64,000 nt of DNA from Lolium rigidum (lineage: Eukaryota; Streptophyta; Magnoliopsida; Poales; Poaceae): assembly GCF_022539505.1 (NCBI RefSeq), contig NC_061508.1:92793276-92857275 (forward strand). The letters are read 5' to 3'. A program made the position numbers and the translations under genes. The notes under the pieces are model-generated. The model saw nothing but the letters and a program-made list of their open reading frames with translations. It made no database searches and was not told the DNA's origin. Of this stretch, positions 53,684-64,000 are shown in pieces. The number at the start of each line of letters is the position of its first letter. Positions within the stretch are counted from its first letter, which is position 1.

Positions 53684-55195
53684 CTACACTCCGGGCAATT
53701 GTCGATTGTAGGTAATCGGCTCATTCCCGCGTCCCAAGCAATGCTTGAAGAAAGGGCAGTCCCAGTGTCTATCCATGTCTTCCTGCTCCCTTGACCTTCC
53801 CTTAGCGCGGCGCTCATATCCTTCGTCGTCTCTATCATACCGACGATACCTCCCATTGTTCACGTCAGATCGACGATATCTTTCATCTTCTCTGTCGTAC
53901 TGCCGACGATGGTCATACTGACGCTCATACTTGTTAAGGAGATGTGCAGAAAATGGCCGTTGATATCGCACACTTCTCACTTGTTCTTCGGTGAGGTACC
54001 GTCTGTCATTATATCGGGGCCGGTCACGTGGATCGGCCTCCTCCTTATCCTTGGCACGGGAGTGACTGGTGTCTTCTTTATCCTTGCCATGGTGGTGTAC
54101 AGGTCCTACCATGTTAACATCAAATGAGAAATGTGGTGGATGTCGCGTAGGGAGATTGAATTCCACCAGGTTGACGCCAGGGAACGGATGTGTGTCCACC
54201 TTCATGGTAAACTGCCCAAAGATCAATCGGCCTTGTTCTATTGCCATTTGGATCTGCCGACGAAACTCTTTGCAGTCATTGGTGGTATGGGTGGACGAGT
54301 GATGCCACTTGCAGTATGGTCTCCCGCTCATCTCTTGCGCCGTAGGGATTTTATGGCCTTCAGGTAACTTCAGCTGTTTTTCCTTCAGCAATAAATCAAA
54401 TATCTGCTCAGCCTTGGTCACATCAAAGTCAAACCCTTTTGCAGGCCCTTGTGGTTTTACCCATTTGCAGGACACGGGGGTTGCCCCCCGAGCCCATTCA
54501 GCCACGGCTACCTCCAGATCTTCTGCAGCATCTTCAGCTTCTTCTGTCTCGACCAGGCCTACCGGACGCTTGAACTTGTCCTGGTACAATTCAGGGTGAC
54601 GCCGTTCATACGATGTTAGCTTCTGGACCATTTGCACCAATGAACCATACTCTACTTGGAAAGCCAGATCCTTGATCGGCGTTGCGAGGCCCAATGCTGC
54701 CAGATCAACTGCTTCTTTCTCAGTTAAACGAACCGAATAACATCGGTTTCTGACAGCCCTGAAATGCTGGATGTATTCCGACACCGTTTCTCCCCGCTTC
54801 TGCCGCACCTGCGTGAGATCGGCAATGCCAGCCTTCGTATCTTCTGAGTGGTATTGGACATGAAACTGCTCTTCCATTTGCTTCCACGTCCGAACTGAGT
54901 TCGGTGGCAAAGAGGTGTACCACCCAAAAGCCGATCCCGTGAGAGATAGCGCAAAAAACCTCACCCGTAGCGGATCCGATGCTGAAATCATGCCCAACTG
55001 TGCCAAATATCGGCTAACGTGCTCGATCGAGCTAGACCCTTCTGATCCATTGAACTTTGAAAATTCGGGGAGCCGATATTTGGGTGGCAGCGGGATCGAA
55101 TCATACCCGTCGGGGTACGGCTTGGAGTAGCCGATTGCCTTCCTCTTCGGCAGGATGCCGAACTGGTCTCTCAAGATGGTGCTGATCTGTTCCAT
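53684..55195 (-). CDS. gag of A, main frame
   Basis: A 503-codon uninterrupted frame. About residues 30-180 form the Retrotrans_gag domain (LPEFSKFNGSEG, FFALSLTGSAFGWYTSLPP, WKQMEEQFHVQYHS, LTQVRQKRGETVSEYIQHFR). A Cys/His patch follows (YCKWHHSSTHTTNDCKEFRR, about 290-310), typical of this family. The C-terminal third is Arg/Asp/Tyr-rich (RRYDRDDEGYERR). A further Cys motif near the end (HWDCPFFKHC) continues in another frame (PTIDNCPEC, about 53700). Gag forms the cytoplasmic particle. The frame starts at MEQISTILRDQFG, but an upstream gag part exists at 55264-55926. Confidence 0.87.
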   Translation of the reverse strand: MEQISTILRDQFGILPKRKAIGYSKPYPDGYDSIPLPPKYRLPEFSKFNGSEGSSSIEHVSRYLAQLGMISASDPLRVRFFALSLTGSAFGWYTSLPPNSVRTWKQMEEQFHVQYHSEDTKAGIADLTQVRQKRGETVSEYIQHFRAVRNRCYSVRLTEKEAVDLAALGLATPIKDLAFQVEYGSLVQMVQKLTSYERRHPELYQDKFKRPVGLVETEEAEDAAEDLEVAVAEWARGATPVSCKWVKPQGPAKGFDFDVTKAEQIFDLLLKEKQLKLPEGHKIPTAQEMSGRPYCKWHHSSTHTTNDCKEFRRQIQMAIEQGRLIFGQFTMKVDTHPFPGVNLVEFNLPTRHPPHFSFDVNMVGPVHHHGKDKEDTSHSRAKDKEEADPRDRPRYNDRRYLTEEQVRSVRYQRPFSAHLLNKYERQYDHRRQYDREDERYRRSDVNNGRYRRYDRDDEGYERRAKGRSREQEDMDRHWDCPFFKHCLGRGNEPITYNRQLPGV

Positions 55196-55263
55196 GGTAT
55201 GAGCTGCAGGGACCGAGCTCTAATGACTCGTTCCTGTGGCATATTTAGCTAGCCATGCCTCGT

Positions 55264-55926
55264 TTATCGGCGTCTCGCTCCAAGAATCCCCGATGGTGCA
55301 CCCCGGTTCGTGCGCGCCAAGGCATTGCAGTCCGGCACGTATGTGCACACGTATCCATGTGGGATCTCTTTAGGCGGCTCATATAGGAACTGGCAATCGC
55401 CAGGGTCACCTCCCACCTTGTAGACGACGTACGCCGGCAAACCCTGTGGTTCTAGAGCTGCAAGCGCGAATGGTAGCGGCGGTTTGATTTGGAACGGTAT
55501 CTCTCCCTGGTGAGTCCCTAAGGTAGGTCCTGACGGAGAGTACTGATGCTTCATGATTTCCTGCACCACCCGCACCGCAACGCGCTCGAAGGCGTTCACC
55601 AGGCTCTCTGAATGACGGTGCAGAGAATGCGCCACCATGTAATTAAGTTCCTGGCGCAGAGCCCTGGTGCGTTCCTCTGAAGGGGTATACAGGTCTACTT
55701 CATCGAGAGCACCTTCGGGGGAGAACCCTTTCCACCTGATGCCATGTGAACGGGTCTTCGTGAAAGAGCCGATGAGATCGGCTTCCAAGATGGCTTTCAT
55801 CTCATCATACTTCTTCTTGTGCTCTTCGGGCAGATCTGCGCACGTGACTGGTTCGCCTACCACCTCATCCGCAGACTTAGACATGGTTGCTGCAGATGTC
55901 GACGTAGTTGCTGTAGAGTGTCCCAC
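55264..55926 (-). CDS. gag N-terminal frame of A
   Basis: A 220-codon frame starting MGHSTATTSTSAATMSKSAD, only 16 bp inside the 5' LTR, overlapping the primer site. It contains ADLPEEHKKKYDEMKAILEAD and a helical region (ALRQELNYMVAHSLHRHSES). It ends in RTNRGAPSGILGARRR, after which the expected sequence continues in another frame towards 55195, so a frameshift separates it from the main gag frame. I know of no enzymatic function. It is a leader part of gag in this family. Confidence 0.7.
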   Translation of the reverse strand: MGHSTATTSTSAATMSKSADEVVGEPVTCADLPEEHKKKYDEMKAILEADLIGSFTKTRSHGIRWKGFSPEGALDEVDLYTPSEERTRALRQELNYMVAHSLHRHSESLVNAFERVAVRVVQEIMKHQYSPSGPTLGTHQGEIPFQIKPPLPFALAALEPQGLPAYVVYKVGGDPGDCQFLYEPPKEIPHGYVCTYVPDCNALARTNRGAPSGILGARRR

Positions 55927-55937
55927 CGGGCGTGCCA
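55921..55937 (-). other. Primer-binding site of A
   Basis: TGGCACGCCCGGTGGGA on the minus strand, 5 bp from the 5' LTR end. This fixes the orientation of A. Confidence 0.75.
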
Positions 55938-55942
55938 GAATG

Positions 55943-56826
55943 TGTTGCTGTCAAAAACCCACCGGCGAGCAGCGACGGGCAACACCGTAGAGCCGGGAGG
56001 CTCCCAGGACTGCTGGTGGATCCTGGTCCCTCGGGCGACGGCCCGCAATGCCTCTGGCGCACGTCCTGGCGGTTGCGAGGGCGTGCCACCTGACCTATAC
56101 CTGGTCAGGAAGGTGATGGTTTGCTTCGTAGCTAAGCACACCTTTAGGGCTTAATAAACCACACCTTACGCACTACCGGATCGTTCAACCCATTTGTAAG
56201 GCCTAACCATGCAGATATCAAACTAATCACTGTGGAACAAGGAACGACTATAACAGATCGGATCTACTAAACAAAGATTAAGCAAGATGCCGCCCTTACA
56301 CCTAAGATAGGTGTAAGGGAAGCTAGATATAGAGGGGCAACGTAGCTAAGCAAGCATAACATAAACACATCGACGTAAGCCCCAAAACATCTAAGATAAG
56401 GGTGTTGCTCGCCATCAAAAAGGCTTTAGCACGAGCAACACCAAGAACGAATAAACTGATACTGCCTAGATCGCAAAATGCGATCCAGGCAGCATGTTGC
56501 TTACCCGGGAGAAACCCTCGAAACAAGGGGTGGCGATGCGCCTAGATTGGTTTGTTGTGAACGTGATCGTCTTCCTTTCTCAATAACCCTAGGTACATAT
56601 TTATAGTCCGTAGACTTCTATCTTTGGAATACACCTAACCGTGTACGAGCTAAACTCTATCTCTTAATTCTAAACTAAGATGCAATCTACTATAATATAC
56701 AGATACACGGGCAATCTAGCCCAAAGTATCGTGCAAGGCCGCTTCAGAGACGCTCCACATGTATATCCTCCAAGCCCATCTCAATTACGGCCCATCTCCT
56801 GATTTGGCCAAAATCCGGTGATACCA
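55943..56826 (-). repeat. 5' LTR of A (884 bp, internal deletion)
   Basis: Same ends as the 3' LTR but lacks a net 283 bp after TTTGCTTCGT. At the break, GTAGCTAAGCACAC precedes CCTTTAGGGC. A TATA box (TATAAATA, minus strand, 56598-56605) is retained. Confidence 0.92.
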
Positions 56827-56831
56827 GTTGG

Positions 56832-57015
56832 CCAATCTTGAACATCAAGGGAATAAATCACAAGCCACTCCTTGATGATGCCCCGTAGTCTACTAGTATA
56901 ACATCAATGCGTGAACAAGTGATTTTCCGATTCCGTGGTTCTTTTGCACAAAGGGCATAAACCACAATGTAGCCAATCTCTCTTCTCTAATTTGTCTGTG
57001 ATAACTGCAAGAACA
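56832..57015 (-). pseudogene. LINE 3' end, part 1 (zf-RVT region)
   Basis: The minus frame gives KLEKRDWLHCGLCPLCKRTT followed by ESENHLFTHC, the zinc-binding zf-RVT motif of plant L1 ORF2. Broken sequence then leads to FKIGQHYPL at the A insertion site. The same protein continues at 32172 downwards. Confidence 0.75.
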
Positions 57016-57607
57016 CAGATCAATTGTAGCTAGTTTTGAAATAAGAGTATCGAACTACGAGGAGCTACTAGTTAGATTCTTAATGCCCCTTGCTACTATC
57101 TACTAAAGATTACTTATAATTTTTTTTCTAATCTCAAAATGTTTAAAAGGAGGGTGTTATAAATGGTTGAATATAGTAAATAAAGTAGTAAAAGCGTTAT
57201 AGGAAAAGGGTTGAAACTTAATAGGACAAAGTGTTCTTAGGGATTATTCGATCCACCTCTAGCATTAGGATTCATGTTAATAAAGATAAAATATGCTTTT
57301 AATCATATTATGTTTGGGAGAGCTCCATAATAAGATGCGCCCAGAAAGGCATCGGTCATCGCATCTCTAAATAACCACAACAACTAGTTTTCTGCAAGCC
57401 ACATATTGACTATTGCTATTAAGGGTTTTACCCCATGGTTATCGATATGAGCTTGGTGAGTCCCTCTTATCCCCCTCATTCATGTGTTAAATTACCGATA
57501 CGGTAATGTCACTTCTCGCTGCTCACTTTACAACACTTCAAAGGGTAGTTCCCTCTCGAGACCATAAGGCAAATATTACATGGTGCATGACGGAGTGTGA
57601 CGGTGCT
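57016..57607. other. No gene recognised
   Basis: AT-rich spacer between the LINE fragment and the LTR of element D. Confidence 0.5.
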
Positions 57608-59194
57608 TGATGGAAGCGGTTGGGGAACCCCAAGAGGAAGGTGTGATGAGCGCAGCGGCAAGTTTTCCCTCAGTAAGAAACCAAGGTTTAATCGACCAGT
57701 AGGAGAAATGCGTGACTTCTAAAGGTGTTGCTAGCTGACTAGTGGCAGGGCGCACAATCGGCGTCAGCAACAATGTAGAACCTGCACACAACATAACCAA
57801 AATACTTTGCCCAACTTACAGTGAGGTTATCAATCTCACTGGTTGCGCTGAACACAAAGAATTAAATGTATCGAGTGGAAGGAGATGTTTGCAGTAAATA
57901 AAGAGAACATAGCTTACAGTAAGTAAACAGAGCAAGATTGCAGTGGCTGAATTATCAGTGTAAAGGAAAGGACCGGGGTCCATAGTTCACTAGATGTGTC
58001 TCTCCATAAAGATAAATAACATGCTGGTTTAACAAATTACAGCTGGGCAATTGACAGAATATCGACCATACATGACAAGATGATTACTATGAGATTCGTT
58101 TGGGCATTACAATATAATACATAGACCATAATCCAACTGTGTCTGTGACTAATAATCCACCTTCCGGTTATCGTTCAAACCCCTTCCAGTATTAAGTTGC
58201 AGGCAACAAATTATCGCATTAAAAAATGTGTGTAAAGTAAACAATAGAATTACTCTTGGATAAAACATTGTTGTTTTCTCCCTAGTAGGAACAACACATC
58301 TACAATCCTAGAAGTTATTATCACTCTCCCAGAAAACTAGAGGCATGAACCTACTATCGAGCATAAATACTACCTCTTGGAGTCACAAGCATGTACTTGG
58401 ATAGAGTATCTACTAGCAACAGAGAGCATGCAAGATCACAAATAACATATGACAAGAATATATAGTCGATTCAACATAGTATACAATATTCATCGGATCC
58501 CAACAAACACAACATGTAGCATTACATAAGGATGATCTTGATCATGTAGGGCAGCTCACAAGATCTAAACATGAGGCACAAATTGGAGAAGACAACCATC
58601 TAGCTATTGCTATGGACTCATAGTCCAGGGATGAACTACTCACGCATCACTTCAGAGGCGAGCATGGCGATGTAGATGCCTCCAGCGATGATTTCCCCCT
58701 CCGGCAGGGTGCCGGGAAGAGCTTTAGAACGCTCCCGAGGTAGGGTCTACGATGGCGACCGCGACGGGAACTTTTCGTGGATGGAGGCTCGGGTGTTCAG
58801 GGTTTTCCCGAGATCATAATTAAATTGGCGGAGGGGCGATGTCGGTGGAGGCTAGGGGGCCCACACCACCCCTACGAGCGGGCCAGGGCCAGGCCGCGCC
58901 TAGGGCTGGTCTGGCCGCCCTGCGCCTCTTCTTCGACCCCCCTCTTGACTCTCTGTTTTTTACGGTAAAATATTGACTTCGGCTTTTGTTTCGTCCAATT
59001 CCGAGAATATTTCCTGTACAACTTTTCTAAAATACAAAACAGCAGAAAACAGGGAACTGACAGTGTGGCGTCTTATTAATAGGTTAGTGCCAGAAAATGT
59101 ATAAAAGTGCAATGAAGGATGAGCAGAAAATATATAAATTGGTGTAAAACAAGCATGGAGCATCAAAAATTATAGATACGTTTGAGACGTATCA
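57608..59194 (-). repeat. 3' LTR of D (1587 bp)
   Basis: Starts TGATGGAAGCGG and ends GAGACGTATCA. The tRNA-Asp primer site is absent on the left, as expected for a 3' LTR. Confidence 0.8.
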
Positions 59195-59207
59195 AGCATC
59201 CCCAAGC
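59195..59207 (-). other. Polypurine tract of D
   Basis: AGCTTGGGGATGCT on the minus strand adjoining the LTR. Confidence 0.6.
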
Positions 59208-62200
59208 TTAACTCCTGCTCGTACTCGAGTAGGTAAGTGATAACAAAATAATTTTGAGGTGACATGAAGTCAACACAATCTTGATCAAGCATTGTAAAGC
59301 ATTGTGAGCTGAGATCAAAGTACTCTAAACATAGGCATGATAGATACAATTTTAATAATATAACTTAGCAACCATGTTATAACATGAAGAGTAACTCAAA
59401 CAAAGGATCATGAATAATAATGCATTGAATGCAATTGTTTGTTTATGATCATAGATAAAAAAAATAGTAAAGTGGTACTCAACATGTACTTTATGAAGTA
59501 GCAAAACATACACCTTCAAAGTTCAGAGGGTGACTAGATACAAGTAATTCAAGAACAAGCAATAGCATAATCATGATTCAATCAATAATAATATTGGGAC
59601 TATGCACATTGAACTAAGAATGACAACTATGCTCTCTTAATTGGTGCATAAAGAAGAAGATGAAGACTCGACATAAAAGTAAAAAAGAAGACTCTTTGCA
59701 GAGCAAGCAAGATAAAAAAGTTTTATAAACCTTCCAAAAAAGTATGGTACTCATTAGCTTAATTTGATCTCTCATTACCCCTATCATAAGCATCTTGAAT
59801 AGTTAATGTGATGCAAATATGAGCTATATGCTTGACAAATCACATGTTGAAAATCTCATGCCCCTTGAATACGAGTACCTAAACCTCATGCTACTCAACT
59901 TAGATCCCAAATAAGTTCTTGTCATTGTAAGTATACATGTCTCATCGAGAACCGCCAATGGGGTACCTCTTGCTCGATGATATGGAAGTACTCTTGTAGA
60001 AGCAATCCCGTGCCAACATGACAGGACAAACATACAATGAGCATCTCAGCAATTTTTTATTTAATATGGGTATAGCTTTTTATTGAAAATGCTTCATAGA
60101 ATGCTCACTATGGTTCGCTGTAAATTTCCACCATGAATGATGCATGGCATAGATTAGCGGCCCAGGCGTTTCTCTAACTCATATACAAACTCCATGGACT
60201 TACAAGTTTCTATTTTATTTCGCACCGCTAGGCATCTATAAGCAAAAGATCATGACATCAACTAAATATGAATAAGTGCAATGTTGAAAGTGTTCCCCAT
60301 GAAAGCATGGTTATGCTAACTCCCAACTTGCAATTTGCAAACATATAAACTTCATAAGATAGTCACAAAGATCAAGTTTATTAAGTGCAAGAAAGTAAAT
60401 GTGCCATCAAATTCGTGAGAGCTTTACTGACTAATTTTCTCATGCCAAACTTTAATTTGGAAGATAAATAAAAAACATTATGAATATACTTTGAACATCA
60501 ATAATGCTAGTGGGTAGATATGGTGGACACAATTGACAAACTTTGGTTATTGGTGGTTGGATGCACGAGTAGAGTTCATACTCAGTACATGCGGAGGCTA
60601 GTAAAAGACTAGGAGCGACCAACTAAGAGAGCAATAATGGCCATAATCATGCATAGCGACAAAACATTATCAATCAAAGCATAAAGTGATATTACAAGTA
60701 AAAATCTTAATGATCATAGAGGTTTTAGTTGACCGGTTATAGTCATAACATGATATAAGCATGTGCCAAGTCAACCCAATAGAGCATCAAAGGAGAATAC
60801 CACAATATTATGCTTTTATGATGGAAACAACACATGATTCTTTCAATGACACATTACACACTCTCAGATATTTGAGACAAGTCATGCTACAAAAATAAAT
60901 ACTAAGAATATGACAAGAATAACATCCAACATGACATGCTAATGTCTATTCCACAGTCTAGACAAGCTCTTTTTTGCATCACTATAAACATGAAACATTT
61001 TACTCCTCTCCAACATCAATCAAATTATTTGAAATAGTTCTCAAAGATGAAAAACAATATGGACCAGAGAGATAATTATACATAAAAAATACTAACGAGC
61101 TCTGAATAAAATTAGAATCGAAAACCAAGAGCTAAACGCAGTACTAGAAAACTAGAACACTCGCAGAACAATAAGAGCGAAAACTAGAGCGTTCTATGCA
61201 ATTAAAACGGTGGGTCTTTCTCCAAAAAAATGTGCTGGAATCCAACATATGCTACAGTAAACAAAACTAAACTAAACTAAAAACAAAAATAAATACGCTC
61301 CAAGAACAACACATAGCGTATGAAGCAATAAAAATATAGCGCATAGAGAGATGACATGTTGCTTTGTTGATGAAGAGGGGATGCCTTGGGCATCCCCAAG
61401 ATTTGACGCTTGTACCTATTGAATATTTCTTGGGGTGCAGGGGCATCCCCAAGATTGAGTTTTAGTCCATTCTTCATCTCATCACATCATTCTTCTCTCC
61501 CTACACTTGAAAACTTTCTTCATACAAGACTTCACACAATTCTCTATTAGTAGCATTAGTACAATCAAAAGAAACAAATCCACTTAGATTCAGTTCTAAC
61601 ATATATAAAACATCTATTAAATCATTGGATACTGTAGCAGATCTTCAAAAGGCTCTTTGATAAAAAAAACTCAAAAAGAAAGAGATTAATAGGTAAATGC
61701 AAATAGTGCAGAAATCTGTCAAAACAAAACAACATGTAAAAATTGATTTTTTAGAAAATCTTCTGTTGCTTATCTAGAAAAGTGGTAAACTAACTAAAGT
61801 TCGATAATAACCTGAGGCATATGAATAAAATTGGCAGCTCAAACTTACGCCCTGGCTATTTATACGAATATTTATGGTGACAACACAGAATCTGTTTTCA
61901 GGACAGCAACTTCACCAAATCTTACTTTCTTCCTATTAGAGGCTATTCTTGGCACAAAAAAGAAATAAAAATGATAAGGAGAGATTATTACAGAAGTAAT
62001 AACTTCCAAGACTCAACAAAATAAAAATTACAGAAATTAAACATGGGTTATCTCCCAAGAGTGCTTTTCATTAACGCCTTTCAGCTAGGCGCAGAAAAAG
62101 AGCTAGCATCAAGTATTATCAAGTGAATAAGCATCAAGATTAATGCAAGAAGTCTTTTCAAAAAAGATTTGTATTTTATCAATATAAGTTTTAGAAGACC

Positions 62201-62575
62201 CTTTCTCAGCACTTTTAGGTTCACTACTTTCATCAAATGGATTTTTAGGAACAATCCAATCAAAATTCTTTTCCAAAGCTTCATGCATTGCTACAAGTTT
62301 GAAAGATATTGGTATTTTGCTCTATTCTCTATTTTAAGGTTTGATTTTGTCTATTTTCTCGAGTGTACCAATAATATCTACACATTAGCCTAGCATCTCA
62401 AATCGATCAAAGACTTTTCTAGCTTCTATAACAATATCTTTAAATTCTTTAAGCAACGTTTTTAGGATAAAATCTCTCTTTTCATCACTCTCAACTTCAT
62501 GAAGTTTAAGAAACATTTGCTGCATTATGGGGTTAAGGCTAACAAATCTAGCCTCCAACATTTGAACTAAATATG
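59208..62575 (-). other. D internal region, no confirmed gene
   Basis: Only short minus-strand frames are present. Those at 62081-62284 and 62385-62600 encode Lys/Leu-rich peptides of unknown nature, and the latter overlaps the copia LTR edge. Hairpin and PPT-like motifs lie at 61377-61455. Confidence 0.5.
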
Positions 62576-64000
62576 TGTTGGAGATATGCCCAAGATGCAA
62601 TAATAAATTAGTTATTGTTATATCTTAGTGTTCATGATAAATGTTTACATCCCATGCTATAATTGTATTAACCGAAACATAGATACATGTGTGTTATCTA
62701 AACAACAAGGAGTCCCTAGTAAGCCTCTTGTATAACTAGCTTGTTGATTAATGGATGATCATGGTTTCCTGATCATGAACATTGGATGTTATTAATAACA
62801 AGGTTATGTCATTAGGTGAATGATATAATGGACACACACCCAAATAAGCATAGCATAAGATCAAGTCATTAAGTTCAATTTGCTATAAGCTTTCGATACA
62901 TGGTTGCCTAAGTCCTTCGACCATGAGATCATGTAAATCACTTACACCGGAAGGGTACTTTGATTACATCAAACTCCATTGCGTAAATGGGTGGTTATAA
63001 AGATGGGATTAAGTATTTGGAAAGTGTGAGTTGAGGCATATGGATCAATAGTGGGATTTGTCCATCCTGATGACGGATAGATATACTCTGGGCCCTCTCG
63101 GTGGAATGTCGTCTGATTAGCTTGCAAGCATATGATTGGATCATAAGAGATGACATACCACGGTACGAGTAAAGAGTACTTGTCAGTAACGAGGTTGAAC
63201 AATGTATGGAGATACCGATGATCGAACCTCGGACAAGTAAAATATCGCGTGACAAAGGGAATTGACATCGTATGTAAATGGTTCAATCGATCACTAATTC
63301 ATAGTTGAATATGTGGGAGCCATTATGGATCTCCATATCCCGCTATTGGTTATTGCTCGGAGAGGAGTCTCGACCATGTCTGCATAGTGCGCGAACCGTA
63401 GGGTGACGCGCTTAAGGTTCGATGTCGCATAAGTAGATTTGAATATGGTATGGAGACGAAGTTTGTTCGGAGTCTCGGATGGGATCCAGGACGTCATGAG
63501 GAGGTCCGGAATAGTCCGGAGAAAAAGATTCATATAAGGGAAGTTGATTTCTAGGTTTCGGAAAAGTTCGAGATTTTTCCGGTGGATGACCGGGAAGGTT
63601 CTAGAAGGTTCCGGGGGTCCCACCAGTGGGCCCACGACCCTAGGAGGCCTAGCATGGGCTGAGGGGGTGCTCCCTAGCCTAATGGGCCAGGGGCACATGC
63701 CCCTCAAGGCCCAGCCGGCCAAACCCCTAGGGTTTCCCCAAAACCCTAGGGGGATCAACTTGGGGGGGAAGAAATCCCTCTTCCCCCCACTTGGCCGCCG
63801 CCCCCCTAACCCTAGATGGGAAAGGGGGCCACCCCACCGACCTGGCCCCCTATATAAACAGGGGAGGGGGTGGCCGGCCACTTGTCCCTTGACCACAACC
63901 CTGGCCGCCTCCTCTCTTCCTCCACCATACGCTGTTCCGGCTTGGCGAAGCCCTGCAGCTTTTCTTCCTCCACCACCACCACCACGCCGTCGTGCTGCTG
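62576..64000 (+). mobile_element. BARE-1/WIS/Angela-type Ty1/copia LTR (runs off window)
   Basis: The start TGTTGGAGATATGCCCAAGA is the recognisable beginning of this LTR family, followed by its characteristic AATAATAAATTAGTTATTGTTATATC sequence. U3 is about 1.3 kb and ends in a TATA box and a pyrimidine-rich leader. These LTRs are usually about 1.7-1.8 kb, so the window stops inside it. Whether it is a solo LTR or a full element cannot be known. Frames such as 63294-63896 (minus) are LTR translations. Confidence 0.92.
63851..63857 (+). promoter_or_regulatory. TATA box of the BARE-1-type LTR
   Basis: CCCCCTATATAAACAGG, with transcription start expected near 63885. This is the known promoter layout of the family. 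Confidence 0.75.

Larger units (their letters stand above)
32173..56826 (-). mobile_element. Tat-lineage Ty3/gypsy retrotransposon A, containing B and C
   Basis: The LTRs at 32173-33339 (3') and 55943-56826 (5') start TGTTGCTGTC. The element is flanked by GTTGG (32168-32172, 56827-56831). Reading right to left, the order is primer site, gag, protease, RT-RNase H, a second archaeal-type RNase H and integrase, followed by a plus-strand antisense ORF and a purine tract. The extra RNase H plus antisense ORF is typical of the Tat group. Minus B (13 kb) and C (1.6 kb) it is about 10 kb. About 16 substitutions over roughly 870 aligned LTR bases (about 1.8%) were counted by eye. The coding region has several single-base losses and one nonsense codon, so it is probably inactive. 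Confidence 0.93.
57608..62575 (-). mobile_element. Coding-poor LTR retrotransposon D, truncated by a BARE-1-type element
   Basis: On the minus strand the 3' LTR is 57608-59194, preceded by a purine tract (59195-59207) and about 3.4 kb of internal sequence. No gag-pol motifs are present. Layout, PPT motif and the internal GGGGATGCC/GGCATCCCC hairpin (61377-61397) match E1, so it is a related non-autonomous family. The 5' part and primer site are cut off at 62575 by the copia LTR. The LTR sequence differs clearly from that of E1. Confidence 0.8.

Noticed and set aside
63294..63896. 200-codon minus ORF at the right end
   Set aside because: Lies within the BARE-1-type LTR, antisense to its promoter, with no protein motif.

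Overview
The window is plant nuclear DNA, almost certainly from a large-genome pooid grass (wheat, barley, rye, oat or ryegrass group). The evidence is the repeat content. There is a BARE-1/WIS/Angela-type copia LTR, several LTRs bounded by the TGATACGTC...GACGTATCA motif common in these grasses, two Tat-lineage Ty3/gypsy elements, Stowaway MITEs, and PIF/Harbinger and Mutator-like elements. I recognise only two plausible host genes. About two thirds of the window is clearly derived from mobile elements. Family names come from recall of conserved motifs; no database search was run.

Layout. (1) 1-9962: a minus-strand, coding-poor LTR retrotransposon with 1.7-kb LTRs and a tRNA-Asp-type primer site. 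It carries a Mutator-like insertion (2207-6270), which itself carries a PIF/Harbinger transposon (2517-4783). (2) 9963-11937: a LINE fragment, LTR fragments and a 100-N assembly gap. (3) 11938-20400: mostly unassigned sequence with MITEs, a Harbinger-like element, two tandem arrays of about 107 bp and 298 bp, and a small Mutator-like element. (4) 20576-21328: an intact single-exon DUF599 membrane-protein gene on the minus strand, with a TATA box. (5) 22244-30300: local duplications, a DNA element containing a solo LTR, LINE remnants and MITEs. (6) 30721-31160: a two-exon minus-strand gene for a small secreted cysteine-rich peptide. (7) 31841-57015: a LINE 3' end split by a 24.7-kb Tat retrotransposon (A, 32173-56826). 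A contains a second Tat retrotransposon (B, 33785-46821) and a miniature LTR element (C, 48578-50159). (8) 57016-62575: another coding-poor LTR element (D). (9) 62576-64000: the start of a BARE-1-type LTR that cuts into D.

How the parts relate. Target-site duplications fix most nesting events: GTTGG for A, ACGAG for B, TATAG for C, TAA for Harbinger, TCTTCATTA and ATTTGGAGT for the Mutator-like elements, and GCGGA for the solo LTR. A and B both have gag-protease-RT-RNase H-archaeal-type RNase H-integrase on the minus strand, plus extra antisense genes on the plus strand between integrase and the 3' LTR. A encodes an acidic Ser/Asp/Glu-rich protein, which B interrupts exactly at its target site. 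B carries a spliced gene with the plant 'putative gypsy type transposon' domain and its own TATA box. The coding regions of A and B contain frameshifts. By hand count LTR divergence is about 1.8% for A, 1% for B and 1.3% for C, which fits A being the oldest of the three.

The most unusual structure is element C. It has a normal initiator-Met primer site and LTRs, but its right end is an inverted copy of the first 128 bp of the LTR, fused through a palindromic CCGGCCG. The whole unit is still bounded by TG...CA and a 5-bp target-site duplication.
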